DNA of 64,000 nucleotides, from assembly GCF_021462225.1 (NCBI RefSeq), contig NC_061802.1:4235859-4299858 (forward strand), read 5' to 3'. Under the pieces are notes generated by a model, which worked only from the letters and a program-made list of their open reading frames with translations, ran no database searches and had not been told where the DNA came from. This DNA comes from Girardinichthys multiradiatus. Taxonomy: Eukaryota > Chordata > Actinopteri > Cyprinodontiformes > Goodeidae. The position numbers and the translations under genes are program-made. Positions 1-10,030 of this stretch are shown here, one piece after another. The first letter of the stretch is position 1. Each line of letters opens with the position of its first letter.

Positions 1-242
1 CATAATTTTTTTATACAGGAAATTGTGCTATTAGTATTTTATGCTGTTATGTAATATAATTACTTTGGTGTTCCCTATTATGCTTTATTTGATTATTATG
101 ATGTATTTTGTGAGCACTTTTTTTCAATCTGCCGTATTTATAAAAACTGCATACTCGTCCATTAATCTGCACTGTACCTGTTTCTAAATAGATACATCTG
201 AATCTGAAAGCTGAATGCATTTTCACAGACTCGAGCGCTTAC

Positions 243-1240
243 ACGGAGGCGATCTGCCGCGGCAGCCTGTTCGGTTTGCTGGATCGTTGTGGAGGTTTTG
301 GGGCACTCATCATCGCTGGTACGGGCATTCTTATATCCATCGAGCCTGGCCAGCAGGTCGGGGTAACCAGAGGAGAGAAATGTGAAAAACAACATGAAAT
401 AAGTTCATTTTCTAAGACTTTTTACTTTGTCTCAGGTTTTAAAAACGTACAGATTTCTATTTAAAGAATGAAACATAAAGCTCAGTAGTAAAATATATCA
501 CAGCCCAGACATTTTAAAACAAAAACAAAAGTTTTAAATATCTTGTAATAGGACAAAAAAAATTAATTTGTTCTTCCATCTATGTTTCTTTTCATTTATT
601 TTCAAAACAAGTTTAAGCAAATTAAATTGAATAAAACGGACTTACATCTCCTCTGGTCCGATTGGGAAGTTCCTCGCCTAAACTTCCTAAAGGGCTCCAG
701 ATTGACATTAGGGGGTCGTTTTGGTTTTAAAGGCAGGGGCCCCTCTGGGGGCAGGGGCCTCCTGAGAGGGGTCACCTCTCCTGAGCTCTTTTGGCGGGGT
801 TGCTGTCGGAGAAGAAGAGGCGTGGTGGTGGGAGATGGACCTGGCACTGGAGATCGTGCTGGGGACAGTGAGGCTCCAGGAAGTTTTTGGTGCCTGAGCA
901 TCATGTTCTGAAGCATCTCCCCTGTCTGCTTGACCTTGTTGGTGTCTCCGGGGTGGATAGATGTTCTGACCGGAGAAACGGGAGGCAGTCGAGGAAAAGA
1001 AGCAGCTGCCGAGGCTGTCACTGGCTCTTCTTTCGGATACTTCGCCAGACCTTGATAAGGCCGAGGAGGAACAGTTGATGCTATTTTGTGAGCCAACTCG
1101 TTCTCCGTTGCAGGTAGGACCACTCTCCCAAAACCAGGTCGTGGAGATTTTGGAGAGCTACTGTCTCTGCTGCTGGTGTCTGAGGTCCTGGCCTGGCTGT
1201 TGAACCTGGCCCTCAGAGCCTTCACATCAACGCTCTCCTC
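243..1240 (-). CDS. FYB-family adaptor, two internal exons (partial gene)
   Basis: Two coding exons are supported: 646-1240 and 243-345. The large one starts after a good acceptor (ttgtcttcag) and ends at a GTAAGT donor in phase 1. The second starts after ctggccag, ends at GTAAGC, and keeps an open frame when joined in that phase. The protein is proline- and serine-rich and basic, with an N-terminal VDVKALRARF motif and a KPKRPPNVNLEPF motif. The latter resembles the PKPNRPPNVDL stretch of FYB1 (ADAP) and the matching stretch of FYB2. FYB proteins are cytosolic scaffolds that bind SLP-76, SKAP and SH3 partners downstream of immune receptors. The SH3-like domains expected further on would lie beyond the left edge. 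The exon carrying the initiator Met was not found; the ATG at 1346-1348 lies in intron sequence. FYB1 is favoured over FYB2 only because of the dab2-ptger4 neighbours. Confidence 0.68.
646..1240 (-). CDS. FYB-family large proline-rich exon
   Basis: This 595-nt exon has clean splice signals on both sides and stays open throughout. It holds the KALRARF motif near its start, a serine-rich stretch, then several PxxP-type segments (for example PPRPYQGL and LPPEGPLPLKPKRPP) suited to SH3 binding. Human FYB1 likewise has much of its proline-rich N-terminus in one large exon. Assignment to the family is by motif only. Confidence 0.7.
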
Positions 1241-1348
1241 CTGAAGACAACACAGGAGCACAAGTTCAGCTGCTGCTGCTGCTCTGGTTCTGAAGCAGGA
1301 AGTCAGCAGTGCAGCACAGAGCAGGGCATAACCCCTAAGCAGAATCAA

Positions 1349-1910
1349 ACAGCCCTCTACAAACTCCTACGCTAGCTTTTCAAAGCAAGATTGCACAGTG
1401 CAACATCTCTGTTTCCTGGTTTGATTTTCTCAGAGGTGATAAGTCTCTTTGCATTGCAAAAAGCCTCTCTGTGCACTCTGAACAGCATGGTTCCAAAAGA
1501 AGCAATAAACTCCTAGAATAAATCACTTCAATTATAATGTGATGCTCAAACACATATTTGCAAATGCATAGCATCATCCTGATACAAATGCTCAGATTTG
1601 GATCTCACACTAAAAAATATTGTTCTTAACAAAATCACAACCTAACGAACAAGTAGCTGTTTTAAGGTAAAGTTCATCAAACTTAATACATAGACTTTCT
1701 GTTGTTCTTTTAGATGCTTTCAAAATGGGAAAGACAGGAGAACATAACATTCAAGTAAGGCAGGGTGTGTTGATCTTCAAAAACAGGAATTGGTTAAAGA
1801 ATTATCTATTTGCTCATATCTACATGCAGAGCAATAATTATAAAGTTTAAAACAACTGAACCTCCTACAAACAAGGCAAGATGAGAATCCATGTTTATTT
1901 TGCCACCACA
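1349..1910. other. Intron or upstream sequence of the FYB-like gene
   Basis: AT-rich sequence upstream of the large FYB-like exon on its coding strand. I see no convincing exon or RNA gene here; the missing first exon of the FYB-like gene should lie somewhere to the right of 1240. Confidence 0.4.
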
Positions 1911-2407
1911 TACAATACCGCTCAAAAGTTTTAGAACCCCTTAATATTGTACGTAGATTCTTACTGACGGCATCAAAACTGAATGAACACATATGGAATT
2001 ATGTAGCAAACAAAAACTGTAAATATGTTTTATATTTTAGAGTCTTTAAAGTAGCCGCCCTTTGCTGTGATGACTGAAATATCAACCTTTGGCCGTCTCT
2101 CAGTGAACCTCTGGGAAGTTCTTTCAGGACTCTTTGGAAAACCATTTCAGGCGACCACCTCATGAAGCTCATGGAGAGAACGGCAAGAGAGCAAAGCAGT
2201 CATCAGAGGGTGGATATTTTGAAGAATCTAAAATACAATCTAAAACACAAATATAAAATATAAAATGTAAAAATTTCTGGAGTTATTTCACACTTTTTGT
2301 TTGCTACATAATTCAATGTGTGTTCATTCATAATTTGTTTGACTTTGTTGAGAATCTACAATGTAAATAGTCATGAAAATGAAGAGACCCTTAAGTGAAT
2401 GTCTGTA
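1911..2407. mobile_element. Non-autonomous Tc1/mariner-like element with long inverted ends
   Basis: The two ends are imperfect inverted repeats of roughly 100 bp. The inner part is best conserved: GAATGAACACATATGGAATT followed by ATGTAGCAAACAAAAA on the left is matched in reverse complement on the right (about 2294-2329). The left end carries the ACCGCTCAAAAGTTTTAGAA-type sequence typical of fish Tc1 relatives, and TA dinucleotides lie at the inferred borders. The interior is short and holds no transposase frame, so the copy depends on a helper. Exact borders are inferred. Confidence 0.65.
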
Positions 2408-3630
2408 ACAACATTGTGTGTTATTATAGGAGACTAAGTGCTGCCCTGCCTGTTCAGACTCACTCCCCAAAGCTTAATTAGATAAATTTATTAAATATAC
2501 TGTGTAACATACTGTTTACTGAGTCATCAGTTGGTTTTCTGGAGTCCATCAGGTCTTTTTGTAATATTTCAACCGCTATATTAAAGTAACAAAAACTGAA
2601 ATCCACCTAGTATCCATTCATGGAATTGATGGAGGTGGAGTGCAACGGGTGAGGCTGCAATTAATGCATTCAATGTCAAAATTGTATATGTTTTTAGTTA
2701 ACTGATCTGAAATAATAGAATAAGACCTTCATTATGATTTACGCACATGCTCTGTTTGCAACGGCACCTCTCATCAGATTAATCTTAACCTGAGTATCGC
2801 AGTAAAGTCCTTTTATGATCTGCAATAATTCATTAGTACGACATCCTGGGTGCTCCCTCCCCGACTGCATTCTCAACCTACAACACAAAATGACTTAAAA
2901 ATAGTAAAATACACAAGTAATGTGTAAAAGCCTAGAAAACGCCAGATCAGTACCGAATTCAACTCAATTTCTACCTTGGTTCCTGTAGTGGAGTTGACGT
3001 AAAGTCATCCACCCAGTCTGTAAAATATTAAGGGAAGAGACCAGGTCAACGTTATTCTGTTTCAGCTGTAACACTGCTGCAGATGCATCACTTTTTTAGT
3101 CAAAAGGAAGAAGGTTTACTCCAAAGATGACTATGATGCTGCAGCACCTCCTGTAACCCTCTGCTCGGATATTTTAGAATAGATCACTCACTGAGATCAA
3201 ATGAATGCTATGTGGTGTCAACTTTAAAGCTTGAAGCATCACACTCTCTGACACACACAACCCAACTTAATATAGCCCCTTTGAGATGAAGTAAAACACC
3301 ATCTGATATTTACAGGAACCACATGACTTGTTTGAAATCAAAAAGAAACTTCACTTCCAGAGCATATTCCTTCACTGCTGCACCTCCCACTTCTTCAGAT
3401 TTGGGCATTATTTTTTATTAGGGGGGGGTGTTATGCATGTGTGACATACATTAATTATGGCGCTTTTTAACACATTCATTTGACAGTATACTTTTATTGT
3501 ATGTTTATTGATAACCCTGCTAAAAATGTAAAAAAAAAAATGGCTGAAAATAGTTCATTTTTATTTCAGCAGCAGGCTTTTACACTGAAAACCATTATTT
3601 TTAAAACCAAACTTTAATTTGAGCATATTT
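2408..3630. other. Non-coding intergenic/intronic sequence
   Basis: AT-rich sequence without a recognisable gene. A short frame reading WVDDFTSTPL on the minus strand near 2985-3020 follows a fair acceptor, but nothing joins it to a gene. A run of nine G lies near 3421. Confidence 0.4.
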
Positions 3631-3634
3631 ATTG

Positions 3635-3935
3635 AGGCTCTTGACAGTGGGCCCTCAGGGGAAGTGGTTAGCACTGCTTCCTTGCAGCGAGAAGTTCCTG
3701 GGTCTATGCAAGATCTTTTTGCATGGAGTTTGCAGTCTCCCCGTGCAGGCCCTGGTTCTCTCTGGGTAATCCGGCTTCCTCCAACAGTCCAAAAACACGA
3801 CTGTTACGTTAACTGGTCTCTGAAAAGTTGTCCTCAGGCATGAGTGTGTGCGTGTGTGCATGGTTGTTAGTCCTGTGTGTCTCTGAGTTGCCCTGTGATG
3901 GATCTGGACTGGTCTGGATGAATGGGATGACATTT
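3635..3935 (+). repeat. SINE-like dispersed repeat
   Basis: The segment begins with a tRNA-like head (GGGGAAGTGGTTAGCACTGC). It continues into the widely dispersed fish repeat body containing TCCCCGTGCAGGCCCTGG, CCGGCTTCCTCCAACAGTCC and AAAAACACGACTGTTACGTT, then a G/T-rich part ending in a TG microsatellite. A tail-like piece of the same repeat type appears at about 11086-11190. Recognition is from general knowledge of fish repeats; the exact family name is not certain. Confidence 0.55.
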
Positions 3936-3939
3936 GTTT

Positions 3940-3958
3940 AGTGTGTGTGTGTGTGTGT

Positions 3959-4007
<49 letters not shown>
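3940..4007. repeat. (TG)n microsatellite
   Basis: An almost pure TG run of about 68 bases with one GG interruption near 3959-3960. It follows directly on the SINE-like repeat, the usual place for such a tail. The long His-Thr reading frame opposite is an artefact of this run. Confidence 0.95.
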
Positions 4008-4008
<1 letters not shown>

Positions 4009-4162
4009 AAATAAAATGACCGGTGTCACAATTATTGCAACCCCTAACAATTCCTATCAAATAAATTTAACTAAAGCATTTTCTAGTGTAAACATCACTT
4101 TTTTGAATTGAGATTCTACAACATTCTGTATAAATATGTGATACAGAGGACAATTTTTTATA

Positions 4163-4790
4163 GTCATCCATGCAAATCCAGTCCAGTCCAATCCGGTTTA
4201 CCTGATAAAGCCCTTTAAGAAGCGTTTAGAGGGAACAGAGTGCTGCACTGTACAAACTGATCAAACCAACAACATATAAAAACTAAAAACAACAAATAAA
4301 AACAATCAATAAAGATAAAGACAAAAAAAAAAACTTGAAATTAGCAAATTAAAAGGTAGAGAAAGCCATAGTATAAAGGTGTGTTTTGATTAAAGATTTA
4401 AACGCAACTAATGAGGAGACCTGTCTTTTAGGTAACAGGAGATTAACCCATAACTGAGGCCCCAGCACAGCAGAGGCCCAATCTGCTCTGAGCTTAGACC
4501 TGGTTCTGGGTATGTTCAGAATCAGCTGATTAGCAGATTTGAGAAAGCAGCAAGGTGGGGAAGGGTGTAGCAGCTCAGAAAGGCATGGAGTGGCAAGACA
4601 ATTTAAAGATTTTAAAAACAAATTGAAAGGTATACTATGCTTCCTAAGGATAGAGCTGATGGGAAGCAGGTAAAAAGAAAATGAAAGGGGGCTTAGAATT
4701 GAGCCTTGATGAACTCCACTTAAAGGATGAAGATTTACAGAGGCTGACACAGAATGTACGTCATAACAAATAGGACCTGAACCACTTCAG
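4163..4790 (-). mobile_element. LINE (L2/CR1-like) reverse-transcriptase remnant, 3' part
   Basis: The minus-strand frame contains GVHQGSILSPLSFSFYLLPI, the G-x-Q-G-S-x-x-x-P-L-x-F signature of a non-LTR reverse transcriptase. It then jumps to a C-terminal segment (ELLHPS, RTRSKLRADWASAVLGPQLW, LVAFKSLIKTHLY) typical of the end of fish LINE proteins. The middle of the RT, including the YADD box, is missing, so this is an internally deleted, dead copy. The A-rich tract at 4325-4333 lies just beyond the C-terminus. Confidence 0.7.
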
Positions 4791-5963
4791 CTGCATGCCC
4801 CTGACACCCACTGTTCTAAATGATAGAATTAAACACCATGACCCACCGTATCACATGTGGCAATGAAGTTGTTTTTGGGAAAAACAACATAACATGCAAT
4901 TAATAACAAGGAAAAGAACAAATAAGACAGATGTGTGCTGAGCTTCATAAATCTGCAAATCTACAAGAAATCATCCAACTACTTTAACATGTCCGCTCAA
5001 AAGGTTTTTGAACAATTGAAGTTGTGACGAGCAGGGCTGGATGAGGACATAGATATATGCTGCTCCAACGTACAGTGAGCAGGACGGTAAAGGAAGTTAT
5101 AAATGTCCAAACTTCCCTGTTGGAGAACTGCTGCAAAGAGTGGCCTTTTGGGGTCATCAAGTCCCCATAGCAACCATGCAAATGCAAAATATTGCTGGAG
5201 CTCACTGATCAGTTTCCAGCCTTAATGTTTCGACAGCATCTGTCTTCATCAGAGACACAAAGCAACCATTGGACACTATCTACATGTGATGCTGTGGGCC
5301 TGTTTCCTAGGTCGTGGGGAATGACAAGAAATTGCATGGCATCATAAACTCTTTGAAACACCAGGATATTTTCATAAAAATCTGGTGGCCTCTGACAGAA
5401 AACTGAAAGTTGGTCATTACTGAGTCTATAAGCATGATAATGATTTAATACTTATGAAGAAAACAGCATAGATAGTTGAAATCAACTATTCTAACCTAAA
5501 TACTATAATCAACATACGGGAGGAGAACATAATGGACCACCCAGGATGATCACTTGTACCAGGATAATAAACGTAGAGGGTGCTTTGACACCGATTCGCG
5601 ACCTTTTGTTGAGTGCTGTTCTGTAGGAGCTTAATCCTGCAATTTTTTTAATTTTTATCCCTGTTTGTGATCTCTCTTTTTTCTTTTTGCCATGGGTGTT
5701 TAGATGTCATGACCTGCTTGGGTCAACCTAGGAAGAGCAAGTGAAATGTTTTCTTTCACTATAGCTAAAATTGTTGTTCGGTAGTTTTTAATTTACGTCA
5801 CAGTTTTTAAAAAGAATTCAGATTTGGGATCCTCTGTTGTCACCCTGACACGGAGGTTCAAGCAAAAATCTTCTCTTTGGTTTAGTTGAATCTCAACATG
5901 TGAGATCAGAAAAATACCTCTTTTTAAACCAGTTTAATTTAATTGAAAAAAAACTTTGATGGC
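4791..5963. other. Non-coding sequence, no gene seen
   Basis: AT-rich sequence. The part around 5040-5330 (multiple short frames, GTTTCGACAGCATCTGTCTT) looks like an old repeat, but I cannot assign it. Confidence 0.35.
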
Positions 5964-6456
5964 ACGACGGGGTTTTAGAGTCAGGCTAAGAGATTATTTT
6001 TATTTTTATTTTTTTTGAAATTACGAAAATAATGTCGGAATATTAAAAGAATAAAGTCAGAATTTTTATGAGAACTCCTAAGAAAAGCGCAGTTTTCCAC
6101 GCATTAAAATGAGGAATTTTGAACGTCTTGTGAAGGTAAAGTATTGGTTTCACAAATAAAGACATTCTTAATGTTTAGCAAATCTGCATCACATTATTAG
6201 CACTATCAGGACTTTTAAATGATTGTGCATATGTCTGTGTCTGTTTCAAAGAAGGAACCACTCAGACTTGGAAGAAATTGCTTGTTTTGTGAAGAGGAAG
6301 TGTCATTACTTTATTCTCCTAATATCACGACTTTATTCTCCTAATATTAAGGCTATAATCGTAATTTTTTAAATACTACTTTCTCGTAATATTACGATTT
6401 TATTCTCGTAATTTCAAAAAAGAAAATCTCTTAGCCTGGCCGTAATACTCCGTCGT
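5964..6456. mobile_element. MITE with terminal inverted repeats
   Basis: The left end ACGACGGGGTTTTAGAGTCA with GGCTAAGAGATT is matched in reverse complement by the right end (about 6400-6456, ending CTCCGTCGT). The match continues inward through TTTTTTGAAATTACGA. Inside are repeated ATTACGA and TTATTCTC-type units, so most of the roughly 490-bp element could fold back on itself. There is no open frame. This fits a short non-autonomous DNA element of a kind common in fish; the superfamily is not determined. Confidence 0.72.
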
Positions 6457-9400
6457 ATGATTGAAATAAGATTAAAGTCTATTTAGAGAAAATAAAATAA
6501 TTAAATAAAGGATCAATATTTTGTCCAATGATAAAGGGAGCATGAAGAACAGGAAGTACTTGCAACCACAGACCTCTACCTCAGCCAGCATCCTGCGCTG
6601 GTTACCATGGAAGCGCACCTCTGCACCAATAAGCTGCAAGCTCTGCTTGCTGCTGACTCTGTACAGTCCCGCCGTCTTTTATATTACAGGGAAGAAAAGA
6701 AGCATGAAAAAAAAAATGTATCTGCACCACAAAACAAGCTTGCAACCGAACACACGGGGTTCCACTTTCAGTCAGACGGAGAGCGGCTGCAGCAAAGGCC
6801 CTGCAGTAGCGTGTGTGTGTGTGTGTGTCGGCACATATACTCAGAAAACAACCTCACCACAGACTGTAGCTGTGCAGGTGTGACAGAAAGCACACAGGGA
6901 GTTATTTAACAGAAAATAGTGACACATATTAAATATGACTCAATTGTGACATGCTGCCGGATGATTTTTCAATGTGCTTCATATTAAAATTAGGCTTTGC
7001 TTCAGTGACGTAGGTTCATAATACTCCTAAATCAGTAATACTACAAATAAGGCCTATTCCATGTTTTATAAAGGCACTTTATATTACACCGGTCTCGACA
7101 AATAATCAATGTGCTTCATGAAAATCTTCAGATTGAAGCTGGAACTTGTTTGGGAAGTCCTTTATAAAGTTGTACTAACAAGAATATAAGAGTTTTACAA
7201 TTAAATATTAATAGGTAATTACTCAGTTTTACAAGCCATAACAGATTATTGACACAAAAGTGCAAAAAATTAATACAAACAGAATATTTTGTACCTGAAC
7301 AACAGATAATTGAGTGAAGCAACCCTGTCAATTAGTAACTGGTGATAGCTGTATAACAAAGGTGTCTTTCATCAACTGTATATTTCTCCTTTCTTTAATC
7401 TCCAACTTCCCTTTTTTATCACAGACAAAGTGTACAACTTTAAGCTTTTTCTTTGTGAGTTTGAAGAAGGAAAGCAAGAATAAGCCAAAAGAAACACAAG
7501 AATGTCTTCATCATTAACCTAAAATTAGACCTCAGTGGTGTGGAGGAAATTACCAAAGTGAAACAGCCAGTGAGAGAAGAAGTGTGAAATTGGCAACTGG
7601 GGATCTGTTAACCAACTATACTTTGAAAATATATCATTGTAAAAGCATGTCCTTACCATTTATGTCTTTAGGGAAGATTTATTGCTGGATAAAATGTTCC
7701 ATGTCCAGCAGAAATTCCTTAGTATCCCGGCTGATGCTGCTGCTCAAACAGCCATGGGACCAGTGTGACTGAACCCACAGGAGGAAATGCTCTGCAAGTC
7801 AGCGTGGGCAGCAGGCTGTTTGCAAGTGACGCTAAATGATGTCAGCTGGGGGGTTTCTTTCCTCCCCTATTTCTACTGCTGTGTGTCTAATTTCGTTATC
7901 CGATGAGCTAACCCCTCCCTCCTACTTCCCTATTTCTAAGGGGATTGCTCAATCCAGCTCTCCATCCAACGGGTCCGGACTTCCCTAAACCTGAAAGATC
8001 TTACAAAGCAGGTTTACTGAAAGTTCTGTTTAAGCTGGTGTTGGGAAATGACTCGCCTAGCCTCTGACAGCCTTCATCCAATGTCTCGCCCTTCTTCAAC
8101 TGGAGGTCTGGACGACTGAGTAGCCCACAGCAGTCATCCACTCCTCGACAGTCACTTCTGTTCACGGCTGCTCATTCCCTAATATCGCAACTGGCTCCTG
8201 GTATAGGCGTTAGGTTAATTTTAGTGACTTGGCACGAGCCCCAAGGGCGCTGTTTTAACAAACTTGACTAAGGCAACCTATTAAAACCTCCAAAAATCTC
8301 TTAAAACCAGGCAACAAGACTTTTTAACCACCAACGAAAAACCAATAAGGTGACTCAAATAATTGAATGTCCACGATTTAACTAAAATTTGATATGCTTT
8401 CTTTAATTAGTAACGCTTTTGCCGGGGTCAGTAATAGCTTAAATTCGACAACACATAATAATTTCAACAATCGAAATAAATCAATCAACTCAACCTGTCT
8501 TTCCCTGATGCTGAAACTAGTGGGTTTGAGGAGGCTTTGAAGACGGAGGCTCATCCATGCACCTGATGGAGAAAAATTCTTCTGGTAACAACGAGCAATT
8601 TCTTGAAGGAAAGATGGCTTAATCTTCAATTTTCTTCCTCTAAAAGGAGAGGCACTGATGCTCCAGGTTTCATTGGTCAAACAAGAACTTTGTTGTCATA
8701 TGTTTCAGAAGACAGTAGCTTCCACAGGCTGAAGAGTTGAAGGAAACCCCAGAGGTATAAAAGAGGTTGGTTCAGGACTTCCAGAAGCCTGAAACTTAGA
8801 GCAATCAGCTGTTCACCGATCAAGTTCACTTCTGTTGTCTGGATAAAAAGGCTTTAGATGAAATCAAATTCTTAATTTCGAGGCACAGTCCTTCCAGGAC
8901 ACACGGGTTGATCCTCTTTTTAATGCAGTCAATCAGCTGGGCTGTGTCTCTGGTCCTGATTCATCTGTACCGTCTCTCTCCGTCCGATCTACATGGAATC
9001 ACTTAGCAGATCAGTGAAAAGTCAACATCGTAGTGAAACAAATGCTAATGTCAAGCAGGTTGTTTATTTTGCTTTGTATTTATGGAGGTGCAGAAGGTTA
9101 ACAAGAGCAGAGAATCTGATATTACAGACACATCAAATGAAACATGAAGCAAATCTGTTTCCCCAGACAGCATTTAATTCTGCCTCACAGCAAGGTCAGC
9201 TCCATCGTTTATTTTCCGGAGGGAATTGGAAGTTTGTCCAGCAGAAAACATCTTAAAAACACACAACAGTACATTTTCTGAGCCAGCATTAACACAACAG
9301 TAACATTAGTCAGTATATCGTGCTTAATTGAATGCTTAAGAGTATCGTTATCAGTGAAAACCAAAAGAAAAAGCAGAAAAGTAATTTCAAAAAGAACAGC

Positions 9401-9656
9401 TGGAATACCAAATGTGGTGTAAACTAATCTGATCAGATTAATAATTTCTGTGAGTCCCATGATAACTTTCAGTTTATAACACAGCTGTTTAATCAGGACC
9501 ATTGAGAAGTATTTAACAAGATGCATTGATAGTAGCAGAAAACACCTAAAATAGCACATTTCATTAAAGTGTTGGATCCTTGTCACCATTTATATCAATA
9601 CAATAGTTGGAGACATAACAAATGACTCAGAGAGCAAAGTCAAGCATTCCAGCTCA
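6457..9656. other. Non-coding region between the FYB-like and Dab-like genes
   Basis: No supported exon. A TG run lies near 6810-6829. The block at about 7830-8960 is less AT-rich and may be an old retroelement or LTR, but I found no direct repeats at its ends. No complement C9-like exon could be recognised, although C9 sits between FYB1 and DAB2 in human. Confidence 0.4.
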
Positions 9657-10030
9657 TCACAGGAAGGGGTTGTTGTCCAGTCCAGGAGCTCCAGGTGCTC
9701 CAGTCGTTCCGTTGAGCATAGAGATGGAGTTTAATGGGTTGGGATATTCGTTAAGGGATGGGGGGGCAGCTGGGCTCATCATCATCATGAATCCGGGCTG
9801 AGGCAGGACTACAGCGGGAGGCGCTGTAATGTCCAGCGGTGCTGGCACGCCTGGTGTGGAGGGCCAGCTACCAGTCAACTGGTTTCCCACAAGCCCCTGC
9901 TGACCCCAAGGCATTGCACTGGGAGATAGTGGTGGAGAGATGTATGGAGAGCCCCCTGGTGGCTGTATGGGGAACATGGAGAGGATCTGAGTGGCGGAGA
10001 GGGTTTGCTGTGGAGACTCTGCAGGCGAAG
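9657..10030 (-). CDS. dab2: Dab-like last exon with C-terminal NPF motif
   Basis: The exon starts after CTCTTTCAG and joins in phase 1 to the preceding exon. It encodes [19 protein letters not shown], a Pro/Ser/Gly-rich stretch, four consecutive Met (FMMMMSP) and the terminus GLDNNPFL before TGA. NPF is the EH-domain binding motif used by endocytic adaptors; human DAB2 also ends in an NPF-containing sequence. The attachment to the PTB exons rests on splice phase and composition, not on strong homology. Confidence 0.7.

Noticed and set aside
602..1348. A 248-residue minus-strand frame starting at an ATG at 1346-1348
   Set aside because: The first part (to EESVDVK) is intron: a strong acceptor at 1241-1242 and a GTAAGT donor at 640-645 define the true exon 646-1240.
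2820..3020. Possible tiny minus-strand exons (WVDDFTSTPL and a VENAVGEGAPRMSY frame)
   Set aside because: Acceptors are fair, but joining the two changes the frame and gives no donor; the first simply runs to a stop. No link to the FYB-like or Dab-like gene.
3655..4050. A 131-residue frame with long His-Thr repeats
   Set aside because: It is the translation of the TG microsatellite and SINE-like repeat, not a gene.
7830..8960. Possible LTR or retroelement block
   Set aside because: Composition differs from its surroundings, but no paired ends, primer-binding site or coding remnant could be found.
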